Notes: generated by a model not told the origin, from the letters alone. Counted from the stretch's first letter, positions 46,610 through 60,535 are shown. The stretch is 64,000 bases of DNA from Sapria himalayana (GCA_029783825.1 JAREIK010005310.1:47957-111956), one strand, 5' to 3'. Numbers and translations: made by a program.

Positions 46610-49600
46610 CATTTTAGTTTTTCACAAAGTTTATCATTTGTACTTAAATTATATTTGATTTTATTATTATTGATTAAAATTTATTAAAATAATAATTTAG
46701 TGAAATACTTTATTTAGACTTATTTATAGTACAATTATATCATGAAAATTATCAAAAATAATCATAAACTCATTACTTTAGTGCTAAATAAGAATAAACT
46801 CACACTAAAAATATTTATTTATCATTGAGCAAAAAATATCTCTTTGAGGCTCTTATCTGGAGTAAGAATAGGAAAAATATAACAATAGAAACTAGGCACA
46901 CAATGCATCAAAATGGAGAAAATCGATGGATTGGTTAGTCCATTATATTAAACTATTTCAGTAGAAATTGTGCTTTGGAAGACTCAAATTGTGACATAGA
47001 TGTGCATGGTCTATTTGTGGCCTTTTTGTTACTCATAGCTTCTTTATCATTCATGAAATCATATTATATAACACATCTTATCTCAGTTTGATTGCATTGA
47101 GTGTATCCTCAAAAGAATATTTTGTGTAGTACATATTTTTGTGGTTATCATTGTACTTTTTTTCCAAGTTATTTACTCATATATTCTTTCTATAATTCAT
47201 GTTATCTTTGATCTCTTGACCTTTTTCTTTTATCATTATTTGCAACTCATTTTAAATGAATTCATATAGATTTTCAAAGACTTTTGTACTTCCTATTACT
47301 TTGATTGTTACTCTTTTCATTGTGTCTTATCAGTTTTTATAACTCTTTTCTCAAATTTCTTATCGGTTGACATGAATAACTTCTCATTCTCGTTGAGAAG
47401 CATCTCTTTTAATGCATCATCACTTGCTTTTCATTTAAATGAATTTTTTTTCTCGTCAGCCTTTCATTTTATATTTTTTAGTAGGATGAGCATTTCTTTT
47501 AAGTTTTCTTTTCATTTTTTAATTGGCAGTTTATATTTAGTTGTTATTCTTTCTTGAGTTTCTCTTTAAATCTCTTTTATTCTTCTATGTCGACTTCATG
47601 AAAGGCTGATACTTCTTCTCCCATCCCAGTTGATTCATCTCCTTTAAAAATTAATTTTTTTAATCTCATTCAAATTATCTTTTAATATTAGTATTATGAG
47701 GTAAGATATTCATGAGCACCAATCATCTTTATCTTTAAATATTGAGACTCTTTCAGTATAATATAACATAGTAATTAAGAAAAAATAAATTATATTGCCT
47801 GAAAATTTTTTTATTTGGAAGTCAAGAAGTGACTTATTTAAAATCTTACTAACATGAATTTATACCTTCTTCCCAGGGTAAATAATAAGATTGTAATATC
47901 TTGCATTATTGTAGAGAGGTGGAGTATCATCTACAAATAGAATACAAAAATACAATTAAATTTTATTATCTTCAATCACCTTTTCATTCATTAGTTGTCT
48001 AAAGAGATTCTTTGATCATCAGTTTCAACTTTACTTATCATTCATCAAAATTTTGATGATTGATTTGCAAATTGGTTATGATTTTAGAGTTTTGAAGGTT
48101 GTATCATTTTCAGTCATCCACAATTCAAAAATTTCATTAATAAACTATCAACTAAATATATCCAAATTTTTGTATATATCATTTATTGTCTTGTATTTTG
48201 TTAAGATTAGAATAAAATTTTCTTATGATTATTGTATTTCCAATATCGTATGTTGGTAGAATTTAGTTCAATTTCTTCCTCCATTGGTTGGAAATGTGAG
48301 ATAAATTCTCTAAATTATTATTTACCCATAAAGTTTTTATTTGTTACTATAAATCATCCATTTTTTTTTCAATTGTCTATTAAAATATGAGTTTAGGCAC
48401 CAACAATTGTAAGGAAGTCTTGGCGAGGGTTAATTTTTGTTGTTTCTCCTTGCCTTGTGCATCAATTCAACTTCCCGTCTCGACCTAAACTATGAAATCA
48501 TAGGTTTTTATCTATTATCATGTTGAATCGCAAAAAGTAATTGTGACAGATTTTGAATATTTTTTTATAGCTTTCAACAAGTTTATCATTTATACTTGAA
48601 TTATATTCGATTATACTATTATTCGTCTAAATTCATTAAAAATACAATTCAGTTAAATACTTCTATTTATGATATATTTTTAGTATAATCATATCAAGAA
48701 AATAATAAAAAAAATGAAATTTGATATTTTTAGCCCTGAATAAACTTTTGCAATAAAATATTTGCTTGTATTTAAACAAAGAATTTTCCTCTCTTTGAGG
48801 CTCTATCTGTAACAAGAGTAGGAAGGATAAAGCAATAGAAAGCAAGTACATAATGTATTAAGATGGATAAGAAGGTTAATAACAAAAAGGTTAAGAAGGT
48901 TGACAGACGAGTCAGTTCCTTATATTAAGTAAACTCATGGTATAAAATTTGTGCTTTGGAAGGCTCAAATTGTGATATAGACATGGAGGGTATCTACATA
49001 TCTCTTTCGCTGCTCATTGCTCATTCTATTATTCTTGAAATCATATTGTATTATATTTTTTATCTCATCCTGATTGAGTTGAGTGCATCTTTAAAAAGAA
49101 TATTGTGTGTAGTGAATATTTTTTTTAGTTCTCATTGCACTTCTCCAATTTATCTATCTATATTTTTTCTCTATAATTCATGTTATCTTCTATCTTTTGA
49201 TTTTTTTTATTATCATTATTTGCAACTCATTATAGATAGATTCATAGAGATTATCAAAGATTTCAGCACTTTATATTACTTTTTTGTGTTTTCTAAGATC
49301 TTTATAATTTGCTACTCAAATTTTTATTGGATGTATATGAATAAATGTTCATTTTTGTTAAGATAATTCTCTTTAATGTATCTGTGCTTTACCCTAGCAT
49401 TGTCATTCTTGTTCTTTTTATTCATATATGTTTCTCACTTGGTGCTTTTATTTCAAATCTTTCTGCAAAAGAACTATGTATCATCATTAGCTTCCCATTT
49501 TAACGGCATCTTCATTTATTCAGCCGCAAACATTATATTTTTTAGCAGGGTGAGCATTTCTTTGAAGTCTTTTTTTTTTATATATTAATTGGAAATTCAT

Positions 49601-50585
49601 ATATTGGCATGATTCTTTCTTAAATTTTCTTTAATCTCTCCTTTTTTTTACATCAACTTCATGGGAGACTGGTATTTCTTACCTTGTATTGGTTGATTAT
49701 TCCCAATTAAAAATCAATTTTTTTCTCATTCAAATTTTCTTTTCACACCAACTAATATTGGGAAAAATATGTCTCCATCTTTAAATGCTGGAACTATTTT
49801 TAAATGACATAACATAATAACTAAGGAGAAGTAAATTATATGGCTTGATAGTTTCTTTATTTTATGCCAAGGATTTTTTTTTTCAAAATCTTACTAACAT
49901 GAATTTTATATTTTCTCTCTAGAGTAAATAGCATGATTGTCATATTTTGCATGCCTATAGAGAGGTTGAGTGTCGGCTACAAATAAAATATAAAAAATGT
50001 AACTGTTTTTTATTCTCTTCAATCAACATTCCATTCATCAGGTGTCAAAAAAATTTTTTGATGATCCTCTTTATCTTTGTTTATTATTTGTCAAAATCTT
50101 GATTGTTTGCTTTGTAATTTTGTTAGGGTTTTAAAAGTTGTACCACCTTTATCTTTTTGTAATTAAAATTTTATTAATAAACTACCTACAAAGACATATT
50201 TAAACTTATTATATATAACATATTATGTGTTGCATGTCTTCAAGATTAGAGAAAAAAATTTCTTATGATTGCCGTATTGACCATTTCAATATGTTGGTAA
50301 AATATATCTTATTTTTTTTTTCAATCATTGATTGGAAATGCGAGATAAATTTCTAAATTCCAGTTCATTTGCAAAATTTTTTGGTAGGGTGGATGTCATC
50401 TATTTTCTCTAATTGTTTATCAAAAATATGATTTTGGGCATCGATACTTGGGAGGAAGTCTTGGTGATGATTGATTTCTACTGCTTTCTCATTGTGAATC
50501 AATTCAAGTGCCTCTCTTCTCATCCTAATTCAATTAGAGTTTTGTCATATATTTCCATGTTGAATCGCAAAAAGTGGTTGTCATG
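46610..50585. repeat. ~1.95-kb tandem duplication
   Basis: Copies at about 46610-48535 and 48560-50585. Matching landmarks: ctctttgaggctc (46851, 48791), tttgaggctctta region followed by gtgctttggaaggctcaaat (46973, 48951) and tgttgaatcgcaaaaagt (48521, 50560). The minus strand is rich in Lys/Glu codons around 47400-47640, which looks like a decayed coiled-coil or env-position frame of the retroelement, but no family was recognised. Small Phe/Ser-rich plus-strand open frames here are shadows. Confidence 0.75.
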
Positions 50586-51029
50586 GTAGTTTTGGTTAGC
50601 AATGAAAGAAGAAAAGAGGTTTACGACAAAAGTTAGGGTTTATGGTATTTTATAAGAATAGACCATTAGTTGTTACCAATAAAAAAAATAGTCTCAACTA
50701 TGTGATTTCGTCACGACTTTAAAAAATAGTCGTAGCTAGGCTTGATTTCCTCGACTTATGTATCATGGAAGAAAGTAATGCTTAGATTGAGTGTCGCGAC
50801 CTCTTTTATCTTGAAAAGTAATCTCGGCTAGGTTTGAGTGCCACCACTAAATTTGGTGTATGTACAAGTATTTGATTTTATGGAATTATATAAAAAAAAT
50901 AAAAGAGAATAACTACACATCAGTATAAAATTAAACCTTGGGTTGCTTCCCAATAATAATACATCTAGCATTTTCAGTTAAACTAATTTTGTAGTCTTTA
51001 TTCTCTATCTTTAACTTCACTTGTCTATG
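50586..51029. other. Junction between the two internal duplications
   Basis: The gggttgcttcccaataata motif at 50939 and cgacttt/gtcgtagct stretches like those in the LTR-like repeats are visible. No coding frame. Confidence 0.4.
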
Positions 51030-51799
51030 CTATTTCTTATAATTTTTTTCTTCAATATGTCTTTCAAATATCTCCTTCAATATCTAGTCATTTATTCAGT
51101 TCTTTCTTTCGGGACATTCTTCATTAGATTAACCCATTACATGACACGAACCTTTTCTCTATGTAGTAATTGTGCCATGCCTATTGAAAATGATGCGACC
51201 TCTTTTTGTAGCTTCTATTTCTTCAATGTGGTGGTTTGTTCTTTTACTATATCTTCTTTTAGTTATCTCGTTTTATATTCACGATTTTTTTGTGTCTTGG
51301 ATTTTTTTTGTATAGGAACCTCAATCTATTTTTCCTTTTATCTTCATGAATAATAGTCTCTCTGCTTCATCTTTATTGTCAGTGCTTTTTCAATCAGTAG
51401 TGGACATGCATTCTTTGTACTTTTTATATAGTCTAAAGAGTTTTCTCTATGATTTCTGTGTTTTTCACATAAAAATTTACGGCATTACCAATATCTTTTA
51501 TAATTTATTTAAAATCTTTCTTTAGTTCTATTAATATCTTGTCTTTAAGAAATATTATGACATCAAAATAGTTTTATTATAATGGCCTACTATAACTTCT
51601 TCTTGTTTTAAAATTAGTTCTAATTCTTCGGTATTATTTCTTCTTCATGCTAATAATACTCTAGGAAATCTTTTTTATCTAAATTTTATATCGTGTATTT
51701 AGTTGTGCATATAAGACTATCTATTCTTTAGAATATTTCCTCATCATTATTTAGAATTTTTAAATTTTTATATAAATTGAATTTTATTTATTCTTTGAC

Positions 51800-52160
51800 C
51801 AAACGAAATGTAAATTCTCCTTCTTCATTTTAATTAATATCTATTTAATTTCCAAGAATGGTCTTCTCATGATCAACGTGGCCTATGAGTCTTCTTTCAT
51901 GTCCAACACTGCAAAATTAATATGAAAAATGAAAATTTCAAACTTAACTAGTACATTCTTGATAATTTCTCTGAGAAACTTGATTGATTGGTCTATTATT
52001 TGTAGTGAGAGAAAAGTTTGAGTTATATCACCAAGATTCAATATTAACATAATAGACAATGATATTAAGTTGATACTTACTTTAAAGTTACATAATACCT
52101 TTCGGAAGATTTGCTTTCAATAATGCATGGAATTGTAAACTCTATGTATCTTTGAGCTTT
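51800..52160 (-). pseudogene. Retroelement aspartic protease remnant, copy 1
   Basis: Minus-strand reading across stops gives EFTIPCIIES, VSINLISLSI (position of the usual DLGASINLMPLSI active-site region; the DLG/DSG aspartate is lost), IIDQSIKFLREIIKNV, LVKFEIFIFHINFAVLDM and RPFLEIK. These match plant Athila/Tat Ty3 protease segments in order. Loss of the catalytic motif and several stops show it is inactive. Confidence 0.8.
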
Positions 52161-53609
52161 CTCAAAAGTTTACATTAAGTAATTATGGTCCATTTCTTTG
52201 TCATGCTTATTGTTTATATACGTTTTTAGTTTCTTCTTGCTTCTTATGATATTTTTCATAAATTTGATCAAATGGAAATTTATGATAAAGTTTAGTAAAT
52301 GATATATTGATTTTTCACTTTATGAATATATTGAGGAATTAATTAAATTTCTCATCAAACTTTTTTTTATAAATCATTGTGAAAAGAAGGATTAGGTTGA
52401 AGAATTTGTTGATCATTTGCATAATTATTATTTGACATGTTATTTTTTGTTCCTTATTGTGGTTCATATGTATCTTTTTCTTCTACTACTTCACGAGTAA
52501 GTGCTGGTGGCGTGAAATGGTCAGTGAGTTCTAGTACCATTGTGACTTTGAAAAAAATGTGACATAGGATGTTGTAGTGTTAGGTGACATGGTGTCGGAT
52601 TTTAGGGCTTTATCAGTTATAATTTTATTTTCTGTATTAGCTTCATCTTTGGATTTCTTTTTATTTTTTACCTTTCTAATTTTTTATTGTTTCTGTGTGT
52701 TCTTCATGGGCGACATGATGCGGTAATATTGGGTGATATGCGTTGCCTTAGATTTGCCTTGGTATTACTTGGAAATTCAATAATGCTTTTTTATTTAATC
52801 ATTCATGCTAGTTGTCCATTTTGATTCTTAATAGTTTTTAGCATTTAACTATTTATTTGGTTTCATTTTTTGTGATGTTCTTCATCCGATACTGCAAATT
52901 TATTAATCATGGCAACATTGTTGAGTGTAATATCCTTCACTATTATTGTGATTTTGGGTAATGACGTGACATTAACTTTTGCTATATGGAGTAACTGCGA
53001 TGTGACTATTAAAAATATTATGACCTTATTTTGTAGTTTATATTTCATCAATATCGTGGTTTTTTCTCTTGCTGTGATTTTTTATCAATGATTTCTTTTT
53101 TAAATCATGATTTTTTTAAAAGTAATGACTTGTTTTTACTTAACAATCTTAGCATCTTTTTTTTTATCTTCATAATAATATTATTTGTTGTCTCTCTCTT
53201 AATACTTTGTCAATCAACAAGGAACCTTCTCTTTTTTTAATATTTTTAATCTAAAGAGTTCTTCGATGATTTTTATGTATTCATCACATTGAATTTCATG
53301 GCATCACCAACACCTTTTGTAACTTTATAGTAACTTGTGTTTGGTTTTATTTTATAATGATTTTGAGATTTGCGATGACAATAAAATTGTTTTTATGATC
53401 AAGATCTACGCAACTTTTTTTGTTTCATAATTATTTCTAATTTTTTGATTTTTCTTTCTTTTTTGGCCAAATAATTATCTAGAAAATTATTTCATATGAA
53501 TTTCACATCCTATCTTTTGACTGTGTGTATGATACTATTTATTCTCTGATAATTTTTTTCATTGTCAACTAGATTTTATAGGTTTTATATATCGAACTTT
53601 TCTTGTTCT

Positions 53610-53965
53610 TCGTTCACATGAAATATGATTTTTTCAATCTTCATGTCAATTAATGTATGTTCAGTTATCATGAATGGCCATCTTATGATTAAAAAGGTAT
53701 ATGATTTTTTTTTTCATCTTCAACATCATAATGTCAGTAAGAAAAATAAACTTGCCAATCTTAATTAGCATATTCTTGATAATTTTTTTACAAACTTGAT
53801 TTATTGATCTATCATTTGTACCAAAATAGAAGTTGGAAATATTTCATTAAATTCAACTTTCGTATTATCACAATGACATAAGTTGATATTTTCTCTAAAG
53901 TTTCTTAATGTCTTTCGTAAGGTCTCCTACCCAAAAATGCATAGAATATTAAAATTCTTTGTATC
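53610..53965 (-). pseudogene. Retroelement aspartic protease remnant, copy 2
   Basis: Diverged duplicate of 51800-52160. The minus strand gives IKFVKKIIKNMLIKIGKFIF and MAIHDN at the place of the GRPF(L/M)xT motif, followed by LIDMKIEKIIFHVNEEQ. The active-site region is also unrecognisable here. It is older or faster-decayed than copy 1 at several positions. Confidence 0.75.
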
Positions 53966-54419
53966 ACAATGACATAATCTTAATTATATCATATTTCTCG
54001 TGTTCACTATTTCATGTTCTCAATAATTTTCTTCCTACTCACGATATACTTTATAAATTTGGTATAACATGCTATCCATGATAGAATATCAACGAAGGAT
54101 ATAACTTCCAACTTTTTGAATACATAGAGGAATCAATCAAATGTCTCATTCAGTTTTCCTTTTCTCAATAACTATGAAAAATAAAATATTGGGTTGAGAA
54201 ATTTATTTAATGTCTATATTATTATTTTTTTGTATGTTATATTTTGTTGTTGTTTTGGTTTATCTATATTTTCTTATCTAATTTTACTTTTTTGTGTGTA
54301 ATTGTTGTTGACATATAAGTTGGGTAGTGGGTTCTGACAGTATCACAATTTTGGAAAATGACATGACATTGGATACCCCTTCGCTGGGCGGCACGACATT
54401 AGATACCCATTCGTTGGGC

Positions 54420-56350
54420 GGTACGACATTGGATGTTATGACTTTGTTAATCCTAACCTAATTTTTTTGCATTAGATTTTCCTTTGAATTTCTCTTTTTT
54501 TTTTTGCTCTTTAAATTTTTTATTGTTTCTGAGTGTTATAAACATGCATCTCTATGAATTAGTCTTGATATCAATTAATAATTCCTTGATGTTTTTTCTC
54601 TTCAACATTAATTCAAGTAGCTCAATTTGATTCTAAATAATTCTACTCACCGTATTCATTTAAATTAGTTTTATTCTTATTTATTTTCTTTGTTTTCTTT
54701 GCATATTTGTTCTTATTTGTCTTTATTAGTAGTACAATGATATTTTTTTTTTTCAAATAATGATTTTTTTGTTTTCTTCATTTATTTGTAATTAGAACTT
54801 TAAGTTTTTCAAATGATGATTTTTTCTTATTTTTATTTGACTTCCCTTTAAGTTGCTTTCAAATTTATTTTGGTACTATCTCATATTCTATTATAAATTT
54901 TCTTGGTTCCTATATTAAAAATTCTCATTATTTCTATTTTACAAAATATTGGCTTTATTCATGTGATAAATTAAATCAAAATTGGTAATTTTTTGCTATT
55001 GTAGAACCCTTATTTCTTTAACACCAAGACTTTTGCTATGATAGGCTTCAAACTTGATGAAACACATTTAGCTTCACCTCAATCTTTATTAAATTATCCA
55101 ACTTTAATGCACCAACATGCTTTCTTCTGCTTGCTCTTTTATTCGGAGTTTATAAATTATTTGTGGTTAGTTCTTCAAAAAAAAGTATTATTGGGTGATT
55201 TGTTCATGATAGAACTACTTGGGACTATAATAACAATGCACATTGTCATGTAGTTTAAATTATTACATATGTTTGGATTTGAAATTATAATTTGAATTGT
55301 TATTATTGGCACATACTCAATAAATATTTAAATTGGTTTCAAGTATCATTCAAAATCTTTTATTCTTTTTGTTGGGTGGCATAACATTGAATGTTATTTC
55401 TTTATTAGTCACAATTTTATTTTCTCCAACATCTTTCTCTTTTTGTTTTTTGCTCTTTTAATTTTTTATTATCTCTGAGTGTCACAGACACACATCTCTA
55501 TGAATTTGTTTCGATATAGTTTGGTAATTCATTAATCTTTTTCTTTCTTCATAATTAGGTCTAGTTTTTTAGTTTGATTCTCAATAATTTTAATTGTCGC
55601 ATCCTTGTAATCTAGCCTTATTTATATTTATTTTATTGATTTTCTTGCGTATCATTTTTTCTATTTGTCTTCGTTAATTGTGTAAGGATAACCTATTAAA
55701 ATGGTGACTTTTATACTCCAACAATTAGTTGTAATTAGAACATGATATTCCTAGCATTTGGTATTCATTTAAGTTGCTTCAAAAATTTTTTTTTTTTGAT
55801 ATTATTTTATGTTTTATTGTACATTTCCTTGGCTCTTACATGATAAATTTGTATGATTTCTCATGGCACAATGATAATGTGTAGTGATATAATTGTTGGG
55901 TTTGAATACGTACAATCTTTTCTGTAGAATATTATCTTTCTCAATTTGATAAATTTTATTAAAATTGATACTTTTTTGCTATTGCAGGACTTTTATTTAT
56001 TCCACACTTACTTTTTGTCTTATTGTGCTTTAATCTTATTGAAAATGCATTTAGCTTTACCTACATTGCCATTTATTTATTAAATTCTAATACTCCAGCA
56101 TGCTTTATTCAACTTGCTTTTTCATTTGGAGTTAAGTAGTTATTGTTAGTTTTTCAAATAGAAAATTAGTCTGTTTGGGTGAATTGTTCATGATCGAACC
56201 ACCTAAGACTACATTAATTGTGAATCACGTCATTTATTTCAAATTATTATAGAATGTGTGAATTTGGAATCATAATCCGAATTCATATTATAGGCATCTA
56301 CTCAGCAGGTCTTTGAATCGATCCCAAATATCAAACAAAGTATTCTACTT
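54420..56350. repeat. ~0.97-kb tandem duplication between gag and protease
   Basis: Copies at about 54420-55370 and 55380-56350. Landmarks: cacatttagcttcacctc (55063) with tgcatttagctttaccta (56046), and ctctttaaattttttattg (54509) with ctcttttaattttttatta (55454). Another worn copy of the first part is at about 52590-52860. This makes three copies of the segment in the element. Confidence 0.7.
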
Positions 56351-56425
56351 CTTTTGTCTAAATTGGCGTATCTCCTCCCTAAGTTGTGACATGGTTTGAG
56401 GTGAGAATAATTTGTTAGAAAAATT
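56298..56425 (-). pseudogene. Retroelement gag remnant
   Basis: The minus strand reads KLFSPQTMSQ, LREEIRQFRQKK, a stop, and LFDIWDRFKDLL, matching the retrotrans_gag core of plant Ty3 elements (typically alrneIxxFxQxxxExLyeaWERFKdLL). It lies about 0.55 kb from the right LTR-like repeat, the usual place for gag in a minus-strand element. The rest of gag is duplicated and unreadable. Confidence 0.75.
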
Positions 56426-56989
56426 TGCACGAGTTTATTACAACTCATAATGAATTTTTTAGATGGGTATTAGAACTAACTTCTTGTTTATTCTTTTAAA
56501 GAAAATGAAAAAAAAGTATAACTTAATCATATTCGAGTTAATATTATTCATTTTGATAGTATTACATAATTTTAAGAAAATTAAGACATGATTGATTGCA
56601 TTATTATAAAAATTGTCAACTATACTAATACCATTGTACCATGACTATGAGACTAGACTTCAACTCAAATAGTTTGAATTATTTGTATCAGATGCATTTG
56701 GATCCTAGAGTAGTTGTGCATTAATATTGACATTCAATAATCTTTTATAGTTTTGTGAAGAATGTATTATTAAACAATTTGTTCTGTAACTCCTTGGTAT
56801 TTTCATACTTTGTCTAAATGTTTGTTTTCTCGTTCTTTCAATTTTGAGCCTAGAGGTGTTGACCTAGTGCTAAATCTTAGGTGCAATAAATTTTGTAGCT
56901 AAAAAAATAAAAATACAAACACAAAAATAAACTCACAATAATACATATCCAAACTTGAAATATAAATTTTCAAAGATTATTATGTTAAC

Positions 56990-59041
56990 TCAAGTTAACT
57001 AATTAAACTAAAAATAATTTTCAACAATGATGTTAAAAATTTATTATAACTTTATTATAATATTAAAACTTATTGTTTTAGCAAAATACTAAAAGTTTAT
57101 TAGACATTTGTATATATTCAATAGATATTTATAAGCATATGGATTGTACAAGTAATAAATTAGATATAAATCTAGATATTAAGTTTTATAAGAATTGTAT
57201 GAGCAGTTTGACTCATCAATAATGAATTAACTACTACTCAAGTTGAAAAGATAAACTTGGGATTTAGAAAGATATTTAATTAATAGGATTAATTAATTTT
57301 TTCATGTATGATGATTTATTCTTTAATATTGTGATGTTATCATGCTTGATTGTTGGATGAATATATAATATTAATTTTTTTTTTTGCTCTCTTGGCATAT
57401 AAAGTGATTATTAATCATGAACTATTACTACTAAAGATGGTCCTTGTATTTGATCATTGATATTCTATCACCAAAATCATGCTCTGTTCATGAATTTTCT
57501 ATAGCTTTACTCATTTTAGATTATACATCACTTATCATTGATAACTAATTTGAGTCTACATTTCTATTATTTAATCTCAATGGTCATGAAAGACTAAAAT
57601 AAGGTTGTAATAATTATATTTGAGCTTTTGACTTCATGAACATCATACTCGTACTAATTAATATATATCTTCCCACTACGTTTACCTTATGAACACATTT
57701 TTTGTATTTGTTCCATTACTTATGTATCATCATTCATCGCATTCAACATATGACTCACATTATGTTAAAATGCATATGATAGACTTCCTACATAATTACA
57801 CATTATTTGAGAGCTAGTTTTTTGAAATATGTATAATGCAATGATTAAAATTTTAATTGTGCTTTTAGTTTCATGAGCGACATGCTCATATTATTTTAAC
57901 TTACATAAATTTATAGTTTTCCCATATAAGTTTATCTCGTGATGTGAGAATAAAAAAGTTGTTATTTTCATCGACATAAATTTTGTGAGTGTGTTTCATG
58001 ACTTATCTGTCACCTTACATCATGACTAACATAATATAAACTTATTTGGTGGTGTAATTCTAATTTTTTTTCTAATTAACATCATTATTTATCAATGGTT
58101 AAAATATAGAAATTATATAATTAATCATTATAAATTCATAATTATTATATACATATACATAAATTAATTTTAGATTTATAATTAATTTGACATTAGGAAA
58201 TATTTAGTGCGGAAGGAATGAAATATCATTTTGTTAAATCGAGGATTTTTAATGATAACTAGCATGATGATCTAGGTTTAAATCCAATTTTCAATATATT
58301 CTTGATTGTGTTCAAATTGATTTGTTGCTAATTAGGAGTTGGAGTTTGTATGCTTTTGGTTGTAGTGCATTCTTGATCTTGAAAATCAAATCGCTCACAA
58401 CTTACAATGATAATTTAAATATACTTTTTAACTTATTGGGATCCTGTCATATATTGTAGTTGGTCATCAAATTGAAATTTGCACCTCTATACCAAGGGCA
58501 TAGCATTGAATGTTTTCTAAATCTTCTCAGGAGAATAAAGTCATAATGGCAAAGAATATCATGATTGAGGAAATTTTTTTATAACATATAGTTGGGATTG
58601 CAATGATTATCGTAACTGAGATAATTATTCTCTAGAGCAAATAGGTGTGGTGGCCAAATTATTATGACTGAGAAATTTTTTTTATAGAATACAAATTAAC
58701 TATAATAAAGACATTTGTGATTGAGAAAACTTGCTTTGGAGCACATAGTCATGTCCAAATTGTTGTAGCTGAGGAAAATTTTTTCTAGATCACAAAGTTG
58801 CAGCAATAATGATGGCAAGTCTAAGGAAAATATTTCTGGAATACAAAATTGTGATCACAAAGAATACTGCGACTAAAAATCTCTTGGTTTGGTGTTGTTG
58901 ATCTTTGTTCTATAAAAAATATATCATGGTACGATAAAATTCTATGACATTTCGTAATAATTTGGCTCTCGGCTATGTTGACATAGAATTATTATCATGG
59001 TCAAATTTATGTTCAGAATTAATGTGATCGTGATTTCAAGA
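56990..59041 (-). repeat. LTR-like direct repeat, right copy
   Basis: Diverged copy of 45010-46590 with about 650 extra bases at roughly 57570-58240, which may be a later insertion. The degenerate repeat on gattgaggaaattttttt recurs at 58530-58860. The copy is cut at 59042 by a GC-rich MITE-like element. Confidence 0.6.
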
Positions 59042-60535
59042 TGGAAATGTCAAATGAGCCATGCTGCATCATCATGACCTTTTTTTTGGCTAGTTTGGGC
59101 CACAATGTCGTGCTCGATATGACATAATGTTTTTCATGGGCCATGCTGTGTCAGCATGGTTCAAAAAAGGGGAAGACATGCACTATACTTAGGCATGACT
59201 TTTGGGCGGGTCATGCCAAGCAGGGTCAAGATTAGCTAATCAAACTATGTTTAGGCTAGGATAGCTGAGGTTCAGACTAAGCTAGCCTAGGTTAGGACTA
59301 GGTTGATCAGTTTCTCCTAGCTGACCAAAACTAGCCTGCACTAGTCATCATGCATGATTGTGCCATCATGAGCCACCCATGCCAAAAAGATTGACCCGGT
59401 ATAACATAAACCATACTACGTGCTGACCCACAATACTTCAGGTGCGACTGAACCTGGAAGATGCAAATATTATTAAAAACTTGGATGCAAATATTTAAAA
59501 AAAATGTTTTATTTGAATTTATATTAGAATTTGTGAGTGAGATATGTTACTTAAAGAACTAAAATCTATGTGGTCGATTTTAAATATATCAACAATGTGT
59601 ATTGATGATGTTTTTTAAGAATATAAGATTTTCTTCTAAATATTATAGTACAATGTATATAACATGAGTCAAAAAAATTAACAACTTGTTAATGCATATG
59701 CTATCTAAAAGTAATATAGTTTAAGGCTTTAATATATTTTTTATTGTCATGAATATTCATATATTAATGTTCATATTCTTTTGTCTTGTAGAATTTTGTA
59801 TACTTCTAATTACATTGTCAATAAGGGATATTTAATCTAATATTCAATAGATTGATAGGATTTTAGATTGATAAGATTTATATATTGTTACAACTTGAAA
59901 TTTATATATATTTTTTATTTTTTATTTTTATCCGTGTTATTGATGGAAGCATCCAACTTGTGGGAAGCCCAAATCATATTTGTGCATTATATAGAGCTTA
60001 CTTTGCATATTGATGTCTTGGGTCATGTCTTGTCTTTGGGTCATGTCTTGGGTGACATTGTTTTTGGGTCATGTCTTGGGTTTGGAAGAAATCTTGACAT
60101 GGGTTGGTGTTTGAATCTCACGCACCAATATTAAAAAAAAAAGGTTACGATTAGGTCACATGAGGTTGCGCCAGGGATAGCTGTTGGCTTGTGCCCCAGA
60201 TAGCTTGGCATGAGTGCTGATTAGCCTTGAGAGGCTTTGAACTGCATCAGGCACCAGGTTAGCCTCGATTAAACCTAGACTAGACTCAATCGAACCAAGG
60301 CTAGTTTCTATCGAACCAATACTAGCTTGGGTTTGAACAATGCCTAGGACATGTCAGGTTTGTGTGCCGCCTGACCCAGCCCAAATTGACTCGGAATGAT
60401 CTAGATTACCAGAGGCATACCAGGGTATTCAGTGCTGCCCTCTTTAACAGGCATGCCAGGTTGTCATGATGGCCCATTTGGGGCAAAAAAAAAACCAGGC
60501 CATGCTGGCTCGATACGATCTATTTGCAACATCAA
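59042..60535. mobile_element. GC-richer MITE-like element, decayed
   Basis: It begins tggaaatgtcaaatgagcca and ends ggctcgatacgatctatttg followed by caacatcaa, worn relatives of the TAGAGATGTCAAATGGGCC ends at 40471. The interior is full of gccatgc, ctagcc and ggtcatgcc motifs, with a short tandem of tgggtcatgtcttg at 60019-60082 (within a small open frame) and an AT-rich middle (59470-59940). No convincing target duplication. Confidence 0.45.

Larger units (their letters stand above)
51030..54650. repeat. ~1.8-kb tandem duplication covering protease
   Basis: Two copies about 1810 bases apart. Landmarks: ttcttcaatgtggtgg (51230) with ttcatcaatatcgtgg (53045), tctaaagagttttctc (51433) with tctaaagagttcttcg (53250), and the protease segment (51854 with 53668). 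Spacing falls steadily from about 1822 to 1805, which fits independent small indels after one duplication. Confidence 0.75.
45010..59041 (-). mobile_element. Old minus-strand gag-protease LTR retroelement, no pol found
   Basis: Two diverged direct repeats (about 45010-46590 and 56990-59041) bracket a region whose minus strand encodes gag and aspartic protease remnants. The order 5' LTR, gag, protease, 3' LTR fits a minus-strand element. A gggttgcttcccaat motif at 50939, which in many Athila-like elements marks the end of pol, lies only about 0.9 kb beyond protease, so reverse transcriptase and integrase seem to be deleted. The interior has several tandem duplications. Boundaries are approximate; no primer-binding site or target duplication was defined. 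Confidence 0.6.

Noticed and set aside
46610..51353. Small plus-strand Phe/Ser/Leu-rich frames as membrane protein genes
   Set aside because: The plus strand is T-rich because the minus strand is the decayed A-rich coding strand of a retroelement; frames are short and overlap protease and gag remnants.
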